Under the pieces are notes generated by a model. The model was not told the origin of the DNA. It ran no database searches and was given only the letters and a program-made list of their open reading frames with translations. DNA of 42,903 nt from Oscillospiraceae bacterium. GTDB lineage: Bacteria; Bacillota; Clostridia; Oscillospirales; Ruminococcaceae. The first letter of the stretch is position 1. Each line of letters opens with the position of its first letter. The stretch covers positions 1-42,903 of the forward strand of contig JAFUAD010000022.1 in NCBI GenBank assembly GCA_017460835.1, written 5' to 3'. Positions 15,420 through 24,000 of the stretch are shown in pieces. Position numbers and translations under genes: made by a program.

Positions 15420-15660
15420 GAGAATGGAACTGAAAGCCCTGCTGCAATGCAGGCTTCACAGGCAAGGAAAACGGATTCCCGGAGGCACCGTCCGCCGGTT
15501 TCCGATGTGCCGAGACCGGAACGCAGGCGCGTCCGATCCCCTTCGGGTTCTGCCTCCGCAGTACCCCCGGACAGCAAAAGCAGGAAGGCACCGCACAGAG
15601 AGAAATCCCGCAGAGCAGTGAGGCCGGGAATCAATAAGCAAAAGTATACTAAGGGGGAAA
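15420..15660 (+). ncRNA. Long structured 5' leader of the GH10/GH43 gene
   Basis: About 245 nt lie between the promoter and the xylanase gene with no convincing ORF. G+C-rich complementary segments are seen, for example CCTGC/GCAGG near 15440-15453, GTTCTGC/GCAGTAC near 15547-15564, and CCCG/CGGG in the last 50 nt. A regulatory RNA or processed leader is possible. No riboswitch class could be matched with confidence. Confidence 0.3.
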
Positions 15661-15665
15661 ATTGA

Positions 15666-18600
15666 ATGAAACTGAGGAAAAGGCTGACGGCCGGACTTGT
15701 TTCGGCAGTCTGCTGCGGCAGCATCATCACGATGATGCCGGCGGCACCGATGGTTTCCGCTGCAACAGTTGTCAGCAACGGGTTTGAAGTGAACTACGAC
15801 GGCTGGTATGCAACGGAGGACGCTGCAACACTGACCGCAGAAGCCGGAATGGGCTATGATGGCACACGCGGCATGGTCGTCACGGACAGAACGGAATCCG
15901 GAGACGGCGCCGCATCCGCCAAGGGATTTTACCTTGAGGGCGGAAAAGCATACAACTATTCTGTAAAGGTATTCAGCGAGACGGCTGAGACCTTCCGCCT
16001 GACGCTCCGCGTGCTGGACGAAAAAACCGGCGCCGAGACCGTCAGGGAGCTGGCTGTCCAGCAGGCAAAGGCCGGCGAGTGGACGACACTCTCCGCAAAG
16101 TACACTGCGCCGAAGGGCAGCTGCGATTTCACGCTGACGATCACAACCGACAGCACAAACGATTTCCGCTTCGATGACGTCACCGTCACAACGAAGGAGC
16201 AGACCGATACCGTCTATGCCGCAACGGCAGAGAGAGGTCTGAAGGATGAGTTTGCGGAATATTTCCGTGTCGGAAACATCTTTAACAGCGGTACGATCAG
16301 CAATCAGGCGATCAAAAACATGATGATCAAAGACCACAATGCGATCGAGTGCGAAAACGAGACGAAGCCGGATGCGACGCTCGTTCAGAGCGGCTCGACC
16401 GATACCGATATTAAGGTGAGCCTCAGAAGCTGTGCCGCAATCATTGATTTCTGCGTGCAGAACGGCATTGCATTCCGCGGCCACACAATGGTCTGGCATT
16501 CCCAGACACCGACGTGGTTCTTCAGACAGGGATTCCAGCAGGGCGGCAGCTATGTCAGCAGCACTGTCATGGATCAGCGTATGGAAAGCTACATCAAAAA
16601 CATGTTCGCAGCCTATCAGACCCAGTACCCGACCCTGAACCTCTACGCATACGACGTCTGCAACGAGGTCATCGACGACGGTACGGCATCGCAGGGCGGC
16701 GTCAGAAGCAACTCCGACTGGACAAAGGTCTACGGCAACAATTCCTTCGTCGAGAAGGCATTTACCTATGCAAGAAAGTATGCACCGCCGACCTGTAAGC
16801 TGTTCTACAATGACTACAATGAGTTTGCGGATGCAAAGCAGAACTGCATCATCAACACGATCCTGAAGCCTCTGAAGCAGAAGGGCGTTCTGGACGGCAT
16901 GGGCATGCAGTCGCATCTCAACGCTGCCGCAAGCAATGCATGGGGCGACACAAACTCCTATCTGGCAGCAATGGATAAGTATCTGAATCTCGGCATCGAG
17001 GTTCAGGTCACAGAGCTCGATATTGCCCGCGAAGGCAATACCTATTCCGAAGATCAGCAGGCAGCAAAGTATAAGGCGATCTTCCAGCACGCGATGGAAT
17101 GGAACCAGACCCACAGCTATGAGCAGGGCAGAGTGACCCTCGTTCAGGTCTGGGGTCCGTGCGACGGCCATTCATGGGTTGATACCGACAGTCAGGGCAG
17201 ACAGAATTATCCGCTGCTTTACAACTCCAGCGTCCAGCCGAAGGCTGCTTACAACGCTGTTACCTCGATCATCCCGCAGTCTCAGTGGGGCGACGGCACT
17301 CAGTATGAAGGCGGCGGCACCATCGCCGAGCCGGAGCTCGATGAGAACGGCTACTGGTTCCACTACACCTTCGAGAACGGCACCGAGGACTTCACCGGCA
17401 GAGGCGGCGCAGAAACCCTGACCTCCTCCTCCGCAGCAGCCTATGCAGGCAGCAAGTCGCTGTCCGTTTCCGGCCGCGAGTCCGCATGGCACGGCGCGAC
17501 CCACCCCGTCAGCACCTATATCATCAAGCCGGGCGAGACCTACAGCTTCAGCGTCGCAGCGCGCTATGATTCCGGCGCTGCATCGGATACCTTCCACTTC
17601 ACGCTCCAGTATCAGGGCTCTGACGGCGAAGCACACTATGACAAGATCGACACCGAAACCGCAGTCAAGGGCGAATGGGTACAGCTCTCCAACACCGCTT
17701 ATACCATTCCCGCAGATGCGACCGATGTTTACATCTATGTTGAGACAGATTCCAGCACAATCGACTTCTATATCGACGAAATGATCGGCGCACCGGAAGG
17801 CACCGTCATCGCCGGCCCGGGCAAGGCTCCGACTCTGCTCCTCGGCGACGTAGACTGCGACGGCAAGCTGACCGCCTCCGACCTGAGCGCTCTGAAGCGC
17901 GGCGTGAAGAAGGGCTTTGCGAATTCCGTCGCAAAGATCAATGCCGATGTGGACCAGAGCGGCGAGATCGACACAGCAGATGCACAGTATCTCCAGCAGT
18001 TCCTCCTGACCGTTATCGACGAGTTCCCGGTTGCGGAGCGCAAGGTTGACTGGACACAGGCAGAATTGCAGTTCAAGAATATCGCACTGGCAAACAGCTA
18101 CAAGGCTGACAACGAGAACAACCCGCTGACCACCCAGCGCTTCGGCGCAGACCCGGGCTGGCTGGTCTACAAGGACAGACTCTATGTCTACACCACCAAC
18201 GATGCATTTGAGTATCACAACAACGGCGCTCTCAAGACCAACAGCTACGATTCCGGCACAATCAACTGCGTCTCCTCCGCTGACCTTGTCAACTGGACGG
18301 ATCACGGCGCGATCCCGGTCGCAGACCGCAACGGCAGAACCACCAACGGCGCTGCCAAGTGGGCATTTGCGGCATGGGCACCGGATGCCTGCTGGAAGAC
18401 CATCAACGGCAAGGATCAGTTCTTCCTGTATTTCGCAAACAGCGGCGGCGGCATCGGCGTCCTGACGGCAGACAGCCCGACAGGCCCGTGGACCGATCCG
18501 CTCGGCCACGCGCTGCTGACCGGTTCTTCCCCGAACTGCAGCGACGTTGTCTGGATGTTTGACCCGGGCGTGTACTACGATCCCGATACCGATGAAGCAT

Positions 18601-19526
18601 ACCTGTTCTTCGGCGGCGGCACCGACAACCGCGATGCCTCCAACCCCAAGACCGGCCGTGTTGTCAAGCTCGGCAAGGATATGATCTCCCTCGACGGCAC
18701 GCCCGTCACGATGGAAACCCCGTATCTGTTCGAGGATTCCTCCGCCATCAAGATCGGCGACACATGGTATTACTCCTACTGCACAAACTTCAGCGTCGGC
18801 GGCACCAAGACGATCAACGGCGTCAGCTTCGGCGGCGGCCAGATTCTCTGCATGACCTCCACGAACCCGCTCGGCCCGTGGACCGGCAGCAACCTGAAGA
18901 GCCAGGTGCTCGGCGGCATGTGCGACAACGGCGGCAACAACCACCACTCGATCGTATACTTCAAGGATAAGTATTATGTCCTCTATCACTCCCGCCAGAA
19001 GGCGATCCGTCAGTTCCGCGCAGAGGGTCTGACCTCTACCGACAACAACGGCAACAAGAGCTCTGACGGCAACTACCGCTCCACGCAGATCAACGAGGCG
19101 AACTACAATCCCAGCACCGGTGCGATCACCTGCACCGCGACAATGGGCGGCGTTGCGCAGCTTGAGTACCTCGACCCGTATCAGAAGAACGGCGCCGAGA
19201 CGATGGCGAACAACGGCGGCATTCAGGTCAGCGGCGTCGGCGATACCGTCGTGACTGACATTGAAAAGGGCGACTGGATCAAGGTGAAGGGCGTGAACTT
19301 CGGCGCAGGCGCAAAGTCCGTGACGGTTCGCGCATCCTCCAAGAACGGCGCTTACATCAAGGTCTGTGCCGGCGGCACGGACGGCACCCCGATCGCATAT
19401 GCCGAGATTCCGGCAGGCGGCTCGATGTCCGATATCACCGTTCCGGTCATCGGCGCAAGCGGCGTCAGCGATCTGACGTTCGTTTTCAGCGGTCAGCTCG
19501 AATTCGACAGCTGGCAGTTTAACTAA
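15666..19526 (+). CDS. Bifunctional secreted GH10 xylanase / GH43 enzyme with internal dockerin
   Basis: The 1286-residue multimodular enzyme has AAGGGGG 8 nt before its ATG. Order: signal peptide (1-33), CBM22-like module (about 38-178), GH10 catalytic domain (about 185-540) with acid/base Glu334 (DVCNEV) and nucleophile Glu450 (VQVTELDIA), second CBM22-like module (about 560-710), dockerin (about 724-785: DVDCDGKLTASD, DVDQSGEIDTAD), GH43 domain (about 815-1165) with candidate catalytic Asp829, Asp966 and Glu1023, and a C-terminal CBM6-like beta-sandwich (about 1180-1286). GH10 cuts internal xylan bonds; the GH43 half resembles arabinofuranosidase/xylosidase subfamilies. The dockerin is internal rather than terminal, so the protein would hang from a scaffoldin by its middle. 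Confidence 0.93.
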   Translation: MKLRKRLTAGLVSAVCCGSIITMMPAAPMVSAATVVSNGFEVNYDGWYATEDAATLTAEAGMGYDGTRGMVVTDRTESGDGAASAKGFYLEGGKAYNYSVKVFSETAETFRLTLRVLDEKTGAETVRELAVQQAKAGEWTTLSAKYTAPKGSCDFTLTITTDSTNDFRFDDVTVTTKEQTDTVYAATAERGLKDEFAEYFRVGNIFNSGTISNQAIKNMMIKDHNAIECENETKPDATLVQSGSTDTDIKVSLRSCAAIIDFCVQNGIAFRGHTMVWHSQTPTWFFRQGFQQGGSYVSSTVMDQRMESYIKNMFAAYQTQYPTLNLYAYDVCNEVIDDGTASQGGVRSNSDWTKVYGNNSFVEKAFTYARKYAPPTCKLFYNDYNEFADAKQNCIINTILKPLKQKGVLDGMGMQSHLNAAASNAWGDTNSYLAAMDKYLNLGIEVQVTELDIAREGNTYSEDQQAAKYKAIFQHAMEWNQTHSYEQGRVTLVQVWGPCDGHSWVDTDSQGRQNYPLLYNSSVQPKAAYNAVTSIIPQSQWGDGTQYEGGGTIAEPELDENGYWFHYTFENGTEDFTGRGGAETLTSSSAAAYAGSKSLSVSGRESAWHGATHPVSTYIIKPGETYSFSVAARYDSGAASDTFHFTLQYQGSDGEAHYDKIDTETAVKGEWVQLSNTAYTIPADATDVYIYVETDSSTIDFYIDEMIGAPEGTVIAGPGKAPTLLLGDVDCDGKLTASDLSALKRGVKKGFANSVAKINADVDQSGEIDTADAQYLQQFLLTVIDEFPVAERKVDWTQAELQFKNIALANSYKADNENNPLTTQRFGADPGWLVYKDRLYVYTTNDAFEYHNNGALKTNSYDSGTINCVSSADLVNWTDHGAIPVADRNGRTTNGAAKWAFAAWAPDACWKTINGKDQFFLYFANSGGGIGVLTADSPTGPWTDPLGHALLTGSSPNCSDVVWMFDPGVYYDPDTDEAYLFFGGGTDNRDASNPKTGRVVKLGKDMISLDGTPVTMETPYLFEDSSAIKIGDTWYYSYCTNFSVGGTKTINGVSFGGGQILCMTSTNPLGPWTGSNLKSQVLGGMCDNGGNNHHSIVYFKDKYYVLYHSRQKAIRQFRAEGLTSTDNNGNKSSDGNYRSTQINEANYNPSTGAITCTATMGGVAQLEYLDPYQKNGAETMANNGGIQVSGVGDTVVTDIEKGDWIKVKGVNFGAGAKSVTVRASSKNGAYIKVCAGGTDGTPIAYAEIPAGGSMSDITVPVIGASGVSDLTFVFSGQLEFDSWQFN

Positions 19527-19539
19527 GCCCCCCGATTAT

Positions 19540-19583
19540 GGCTGCGGGCTGTGTACTCCGGTACGCAGCACGCAGCCTTTTTT
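19540..19583 (+). terminator. Intrinsic terminator of the GH10/GH43 gene
   Basis: GGCTGCG (19540-19546) pairs with CGCAGCC (19571-19577), with further inner pairing (GTAC/GTAC), followed by TTTTTT (19578-19583), 14 nt past the stop codon. Confidence 0.9.
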
Positions 19584-19672
19584 ATCGTCTGTATGCTGTC
19601 CGATTCTGCACTCCGGATGTGCAATATTCTCCTAACTGTGCAAAATAAACAAAACAGCGGCATCGTATTTGT

Positions 19673-19713
19673 AGGAATCGTAATTGACAATCGGATTCCT
19701 TTTTTTGTATAAT
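19673..19713 (+). promoter_or_regulatory. Promoter of the solute-binding protein gene with flanking inverted repeat
   Basis: TTGACA (19684-19689) and TATAAT (19708-19713) are 18 bp apart, a strong promoter. AGGAATC (19673-19679) and GATTCCT (19694-19700) form a perfect inverted repeat that brackets the -35, the position expected for a repressor operator. Confidence 0.75.
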
Positions 19714-19779
19714 AATGCTGAGGAGCCGCGATGTTGCGGCGAAGCATCCAACGTACAGACGAAGAAAGAGGTTACCGGT

Positions 19780-21219
19780 ATGAAAAAAATGAAGCTCATG
19801 TTAGCAGCGCTCGCAGCGATCTCTATGGCATTTGCCGCAACAGCCTGCGGCAAGGAGGAAAGCTCCGAGGGCAGAACGAAGGCAGAGGACGATGTCAAGA
19901 TCGACGTCGCACAGGTCGAGGAGATTATGCATGATCTTGAAGACTATCAGTCCGCACAGGACGTCTCCGGCGAGGATAAGACCGTCTGCTGGATGGCAGT
20001 CTACGATCTCAACCCGAAGAACAATCAGGACCGCTCCGTCGCACTGACGCTGTTCGAGGATGTCTACGGCGGCAAGATCAAGTACATCGCGACGACCTCC
20101 GACAGCAAATTCGACGATCTCGCAAACCACTTCAACAGCGGCGACCAGATCGACATATTCCCGTATGAGTGGGATGCAGTGCCGAACGGCGTGACAAAGG
20201 GCATGTATGACCCGCTCGACAATTACGTCGATCTCAGCGACCCGATCTGGAACGATATGCGCGATTATGCCGAGACCTATAAGTACGACGGGCATTATTA
20301 TGTCGTGCCGTATTCGGTCTCCGACCCGCTCGCGATCACATACAGCCGCACGCTGATGCAGGAGGAGGGTCTGAAGGACCCGTATGAGCTCTATAAAAAG
20401 GGCGAGTGGAACTGGAATACGTTTCTCGATATGATGAAGCAGTTTGTCTCGAATGCGGACGAGGGCGAGCAGCGCTTCGGCGCCCGCGGCTGGTTCGGTC
20501 AGGCAATCGTGCAGTCTACCGGCGATACTGTCATCCATTACGACGGCAATCAGTTCTCGAACAATATCATGAGCGCGAGCATCGAGCGCGCCGAGCTGCT
20601 TCAGGAGCAGATCAGCAAGCTGGGGCTCTATGACGGCACATGGTATTCCCACTTCCCGGAGGACGGCTCGACGCTGTTCTACGGCATGGCGCCGTGGTCG
20701 CTGGGCGAGTCCAATGCGATGAACCCGGACGGCGATATCTTCATCGTGCCGTTCCCGAAGGATCCCGAATCCGATACCTACTATCTGAATATGAACTACG
20801 GCGCGTCCATGCTGGTGCGCAATTCCAAGCAGGGTCATGCAGTCGGCGCATATATTACCTGCTGCCGTCTGGAGCAGGTCGTCGATCAGTACCGTCAGGC
20901 TGCGAAGGAAAAGGCGCTGATTCAGGAGACCAACGCACAGGGCAAGGTCACGAACTACATCACCGAGGAGCAGTACGATTTCATGCAGACATGGTACGAT
21001 CCGAGCAACATCAAGTGCGTGTTCGATTTCGGCTACGGCATGGGCAATCTGATGTATAATGAGACCTACGATTACAATACCAGAGGCGTCATGAACAATG
21101 TCGCGGATGCACTGCTCGTCGGCTATGAGGGCACGCCGGATACATGGGCGGAGATCCGTTCGCAGTGGTCGTCGGTCGTCGATACCGTGGTTTCGGATTA
21201 CAACAAGAAATTGCAGTAA
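19780..21219 (+). CDS. Extracellular solute-binding lipoprotein (ABC sugar transporter type)
   Basis: Start 19780 has AGAGG about 8 nt upstream and follows a strong promoter, so a longer frame from 19684 is wrong. The 479-residue product has a lipoprotein signal with lipobox ATAC near residue 21. The body resembles family 1 solute-binding proteins for oligosaccharides (YDPLDNYVDLSDPIWNDMRDYAETYKYDGHYYVVPYS, given here only as the region around residues 148-183). It would bind a sugar outside the membrane. No permease or ATPase genes adjoin it, so it must share a distant transporter or act as a sensor. Its position after the xylanase suggests xylo-oligosaccharides (inference). Confidence 0.87.
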   Translation: MKKMKLMLAALAAISMAFAATACGKEESSEGRTKAEDDVKIDVAQVEEIMHDLEDYQSAQDVSGEDKTVCWMAVYDLNPKNNQDRSVALTLFEDVYGGKIKYIATTSDSKFDDLANHFNSGDQIDIFPYEWDAVPNGVTKGMYDPLDNYVDLSDPIWNDMRDYAETYKYDGHYYVVPYSVSDPLAITYSRTLMQEEGLKDPYELYKKGEWNWNTFLDMMKQFVSNADEGEQRFGARGWFGQAIVQSTGDTVIHYDGNQFSNNIMSASIERAELLQEQISKLGLYDGTWYSHFPEDGSTLFYGMAPWSLGESNAMNPDGDIFIVPFPKDPESDTYYLNMNYGASMLVRNSKQGHAVGAYITCCRLEQVVDQYRQAAKEKALIQETNAQGKVTNYITEEQYDFMQTWYDPSNIKCVFDFGYGMGNLMYNETYDYNTRGVMNNVADALLVGYEGTPDTWAEIRSQWSSVVDTVVSDYNKKLQ

Positions 21220-21320
21220 TGCGATCCGGAATGCAGGCGGAAAAAGGATGAATTCCGCAAACCATTTCCCTGCAATCTTGTGCAAAATGCAGAAAAAACA
21301 GGGCAAATTCCCGGAACTGC

Positions 21321-21349
21321 TTGCATTTTCGGGCAAATTGTGGTATTCT
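21321..21349 (+). promoter_or_regulatory. Promoter of the rimP-nusA-infB operon
   Basis: TTGCAT (21321-21326) and TATTCT (21344-21349) are 17 bp apart; predicted start near 21356. A direct repeat GGGCAAATT occurs at 21301-21309 and 21331-21339, the second copy inside the spacer. Confidence 0.6.
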
Positions 21350-21380
21350 ATATCATAGAAATTAAGATGAAAGAAGGAAA

Positions 21381-21409
21381 GACCGGAACGAACTCCGGTC
21401 TTTCTTTTG
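21381..21409 (+). terminator. Leader terminator/attenuator upstream of rimP-nusA
   Basis: GACCGGA (21381-21387) and TCCGGTC (21394-21400) form a perfect stem followed by TTTCTTTTG. It lies about 25 nt after the predicted transcription start and 60 nt before rimP, so it would stop the operon early unless bypassed. It could also serve as the terminator of the upstream solute-binding gene. Confidence 0.7.
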
Positions 21410-21470
21410 TGTCAGGCGCTTTTGCTCCTGTACCGTCATCGGAACCGGGAGGGACTTTGAGTCAGAAGCT

Positions 21471-22007
21471 ATGAAAATCAAGAAATTCGGAAGCACCGAG
21501 AGCCGCATTTACAGCATGGTGCAGCCCATTGCTGAGAAGCTCGGGCTGATTGTCTGGGATGTCCGCTTTGAAAAGGAGGGCGCACTCTGGTATCTGCGGG
21601 TGCTGCTCGATCACATGGAGCGCCCCGTCACGATCGCAGACTGCGAGGCCGTTACCCGGCCGCTGAACAAGCTGCTCGATGACACCGACCCGATCCCGCA
21701 GAGCTATACGCTGGAGGTCGGCTCGGCAGGGCTTGAGCGCGAGCTCATCCGCGAAACGCATTTCGATGCCTGCGAGGGCAGCAGAGTCCGCGTCCGGCTG
21801 ATCCGCCCGGCGGAGGACGGCACAAAGGAGCTCCTCGGAACGCTGACGGGCTTCGACCGCGAGCAGATCACGGTTCAGACCGCTCCCGCGGCAGCGGACG
21901 GCGCCGGAGAGGGCGAATCCGTATCGGTGCCGCTTTCGGGTGTTGCATTTGTCCGGCTCGCCGATTTTGATGAGGACGAGGTTCGCAGAGCAGATGCAGG
22001 GGAATGA
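21471..22007 (+). CDS. rimP: Ribosome maturation factor RimP
   Basis: This 178-residue protein assists 30S subunit maturation. It has the RimP N-terminal alpha/beta domain (VQPIAEKLGLIVWDVRFEKEG, around residues 17-37, and the LEVGSAGLERELI motif around 81-93) and the C-terminal SH3-like domain, here with an Ala/Gly-rich insertion (about 141-150). First gene of the conserved rimP-nusA-infB operon. The nearest Shine-Dalgarno-like sequence, GGAGGG, is 17 nt from the ATG, unusually far, and no alternative in-frame start exists, so initiation may be weak or structure-dependent. Confidence 0.92.
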   Translation: MKIKKFGSTESRIYSMVQPIAEKLGLIVWDVRFEKEGALWYLRVLLDHMERPVTIADCEAVTRPLNKLLDDTDPIPQSYTLEVGSAGLERELIRETHFDACEGSRVRVRLIRPAEDGTKELLGTLTGFDREQITVQTAPAAADGAGEGESVSVPLSGVAFVRLADFDEDEVRRADAGE

Positions 22008-22056
22008 TATCAAAATGACTGCATTATGATATGATTCCGATATCATCGTTTTTTCG
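22001..22056 (+). promoter_or_regulatory. Alternative hairpins between rimP and nusA (attenuator candidate)
   Basis: GGAATGATAT (22001-22010, containing the rimP stop codon) can pair with ATATGATTCC (22029-22038, one mismatch). The latter overlaps ATGATAT (22026-22032), which pairs perfectly with ATATCAT (22040-22046), followed by CGTTTTTT. The two structures exclude each other, as in an antiterminator/terminator pair. Confidence 0.35.
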
Positions 22057-22105
22057 GATCTGTTATCCCGGAACGGGATTTTGAATATTAGGAGGATGAC
22101 AAACC

Positions 22106-23275
22106 ATGAATGAAGGGTTCTTTGAGGCGCTCGCCGCGCTCGGCAGCGAAAACAGCGTCGAGCAGGCTCTGCTGGTCGAGAAGATCGAGGCAGCGATGCT
22201 GAAGGCGGCGCAGAAGGCGTATCCCTATGCAGAGGATGACGATTTCCGCGTGGAGATCGACCCGGCAGTACGCCGCTTCGATATTTTCATGAAGAAAAGC
22301 GTGGTCGAGGGCGAGCCGAAAACAGACTATGAGGTCAGCTACGAGCAGGCAAAGCTCACCGACCCGGACTGCGAGCTCGGCGATCTCGTCGAATGCAAGG
22401 TCGATCCGGTGAAATTCGGCAGAAGCATTGCACAGTTTGCAAAGCAGAGCATCCGCACCGATCTGCGGACGATCAACCGCCAGCAGATGATGGAGAAATT
22501 TGAATCGAAGGAGCGCCAGATCATCACCGTAAAGGTCACGCAGATCGACCCGCTCCGCGGCACGGTGACGGTCGAATATGACCACACCGAGCTCTATCTT
22601 TCCAGAAATGAGCAGCTCTTTACCGAGACGCTTGTGGACGGCAAGCCCGTCCGCGTCTATGAGCCGCTCAAGGAGGGGCAGCTCATCAAGGTGTTCGTGA
22701 CGACGATCGCGAACCGCGAAAAGCGCCCGATTCCGCGGATTTCCCGCGTAGACAAGGGCTTTGTCGAGAAGCTCTTTGAGCAGGTGATTCCGGAGATCGC
22801 AGACGGCACCGTGGAAATTCACGCAGTTTCCCGCGAGGCGGGCTTCCGCTCGAAGATCGCGGTCAGCTCGCATGACCCGAATGTCGATGCGGTCGGAACC
22901 TGCATCGGCCCGCACAGCTCCCGCATCAACACCGTTCTGAAGGAGCTGCACGGCGAAAAGATTGATATTATCCCGTATTCCGAGGACCCGGAGGAGTTCA
23001 TCACACGCGCACTCGCGCCGGCAACCGTCATTTCGACGACCATTGCGGATGATGAAACGCGCTCCGCAACGGTCATTGTGCCGAACGATCAGCTCTCGCT
23101 CGCGATCGGCAACAAGGGACAGAATGCCAAGCTCGCAGCAAAGCTCACCGGCTATAAAATCGACATCAAGCCGGAATTCCCCGATCCGGAGCCGGAATCG
23201 GATGTTGATGCGGAGGGCTATGAGATGCTCGACGACGTCAGCGAGCTGAACGAGCTGGATTCCGCGGAGTCGTAA
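22106..23275 (+). CDS. nusA: Transcription termination/antitermination factor NusA
   Basis: The 389-residue RNA polymerase-binding factor has the normal Firmicutes length, without the extra C-terminal acidic repeats of enterobacteria. Order: N-terminal polymerase-binding domain (1-130), S1 RNA-binding domain (about 135-200), KH1 (about 205-275, with VDAVGTCIGPHSSRINTVLKE) and KH2 (about 290-350, with LSLAIGNKGQNAKLAAKLTG), then an acidic tail. It promotes pausing and intrinsic termination. AGGAGG lies just upstream. It may regulate its own operon through the leader terminator at 21381-21409. Confidence 0.96.
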   Translation: MNEGFFEALAALGSENSVEQALLVEKIEAAMLKAAQKAYPYAEDDDFRVEIDPAVRRFDIFMKKSVVEGEPKTDYEVSYEQAKLTDPDCELGDLVECKVDPVKFGRSIAQFAKQSIRTDLRTINRQQMMEKFESKERQIITVKVTQIDPLRGTVTVEYDHTELYLSRNEQLFTETLVDGKPVRVYEPLKEGQLIKVFVTTIANREKRPIPRISRVDKGFVEKLFEQVIPEIADGTVEIHAVSREAGFRSKIAVSSHDPNVDAVGTCIGPHSSRINTVLKELHGEKIDIIPYSEDPEEFITRALAPATVISTTIADDETRSATVIVPNDQLSLAIGNKGQNAKLAAKLTGYKIDIKPEFPDPEPESDVDAEGYEMLDDVSELNELDSAES

Positions 23276-23306
23276 CCGCAGAGCGCGCAAAGGAGGTGCA
23301 TGCGGT

Positions 23307-23594
23307 ATGACACCGAGAAAAATCCCGATGCGGATGTGTCTTGGGTGCAATGAAATGAAGCCCAAGCGCGGACTGATCCGCGTCGTGCACCAGAAGGACG
23401 GGACGATCCTGCTCGACACAACCGGCAAGCAGGCCGGACGCGGCGCATATGTCTGTCCGCAGCTTGCCTGCCTGCAAAAAGCGCGCAAGGCACGGAGGCT
23501 CGAAAAAGCCTTCTCCTGCAAGATTTCCGACGAGATCTATGCCGCGCTGGAATCGCAGATGCAGAGCGCAGAGGCGGGTGAACCGCATGACTGA
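23307..23594 (+). CDS. ylxR: YlxR/RnpM family RNA-binding protein
   Basis: This small 95-residue basic protein lies between nusA and ylxQ in the order usual for Firmicutes. Family signatures are present: PMRMCLGCNEMKPKRGLIRVV at the N-terminus (about residues 6-26) and GRGAYVCPQLACL (about 44-56), with the paired Cys. YlxR is described as an RNA-binding nucleoid-associated or RNase P-modulating protein. The gene overlaps ylxQ by 8 nt. Confidence 0.92.
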   Translation: MTPRKIPMRMCLGCNEMKPKRGLIRVVHQKDGTILLDTTGKQAGRGAYVCPQLACLQKARKARRLEKAFSCKISDEIYAALESQMQSAEAGEPHD

Positions 23595-23910
23595 CGCAAC
23601 CGAACGGCTTGCCGGGATCCTGACGATCTGCCGCAAGGCCGGAAAGCTGCTGCTGGGGTTCGATGCCGTCAAGGAGGCGGCACAGCAGGGTCAGGTCTTT
23701 TCAATTCTGCTCGCGTGCGATGTATCACCGAAAACGGAAAAGGAAATCCGCTTCTTCGCCGGGGAAATCCCGGTCCGGAAGCTGAAAATGGACATGGAGA
23801 CGCTGAAGCACTGGTTCCGAAAGCGCACTGCTGTTTACGGAATCTGTGAGGAGGGCTTTTCCGAAAAGGTGCGCGCACTTCTGGACGCAGAGCAGGCACA
23901 GAATATGTAA
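23587..23910 (+). CDS. ylxQ: YlxQ, L7Ae-family ribosomal-associated protein
   Basis: Start 23587 (MTDATERLAG) gives a 107-residue protein; the longer frame from 23449 runs through ylxR in another frame and is discarded. The L7Ae/L30e fold is shown by GILTICRKAGKLLLGFDAV and by the central hydrophobic strand FSILLACDVSP. Such proteins bind kink-turn RNA. The position between ylxR and infB is conserved. The ATG lies inside the end of ylxR, so translation is probably coupled. Confidence 0.9.
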   Translation: MTDATERLAGILTICRKAGKLLLGFDAVKEAAQQGQVFSILLACDVSPKTEKEIRFFAGEIPVRKLKMDMETLKHWFRKRTAVYGICEEGFSEKVRALLDAEQAQNM

Positions 23911-24000
23911 AACGAGCGCAGTTTTGCCGCGGATGCGGGGAAATATGCGATGAACCGAATGCGGCCGACGCCGCAATGAGCCGATAGGAGGGAATTGCCT

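Noticed and set aside
15391-15621. Short plus-strand ORFs in the xylanase leader
   Set aside because: Arg/Pro-rich products without ribosome sites; one would begin within the promoter. Better explained as untranslated leader.
15400-15660. Cobalamin riboswitch
   Set aside because: Only a short GGGAAAGGTG resembles the class; the B12 box and the required CCCGC-type core are missing, and a xylanase is an unlikely target.
15456-18989. Two long minus-strand ORFs opposite the xylanase gene
   Set aside because: They end and begin inside GH10/GH43 coding sequence and show no domain; they arise from the codon usage of the plus-strand gene.
19801-21336. Minus-strand ORF of 511 codons opposite the solute-binding protein
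   Set aside because: Antisense shadow of a clearly coding gene with lipobox, promoter and ribosome site on the plus strand.
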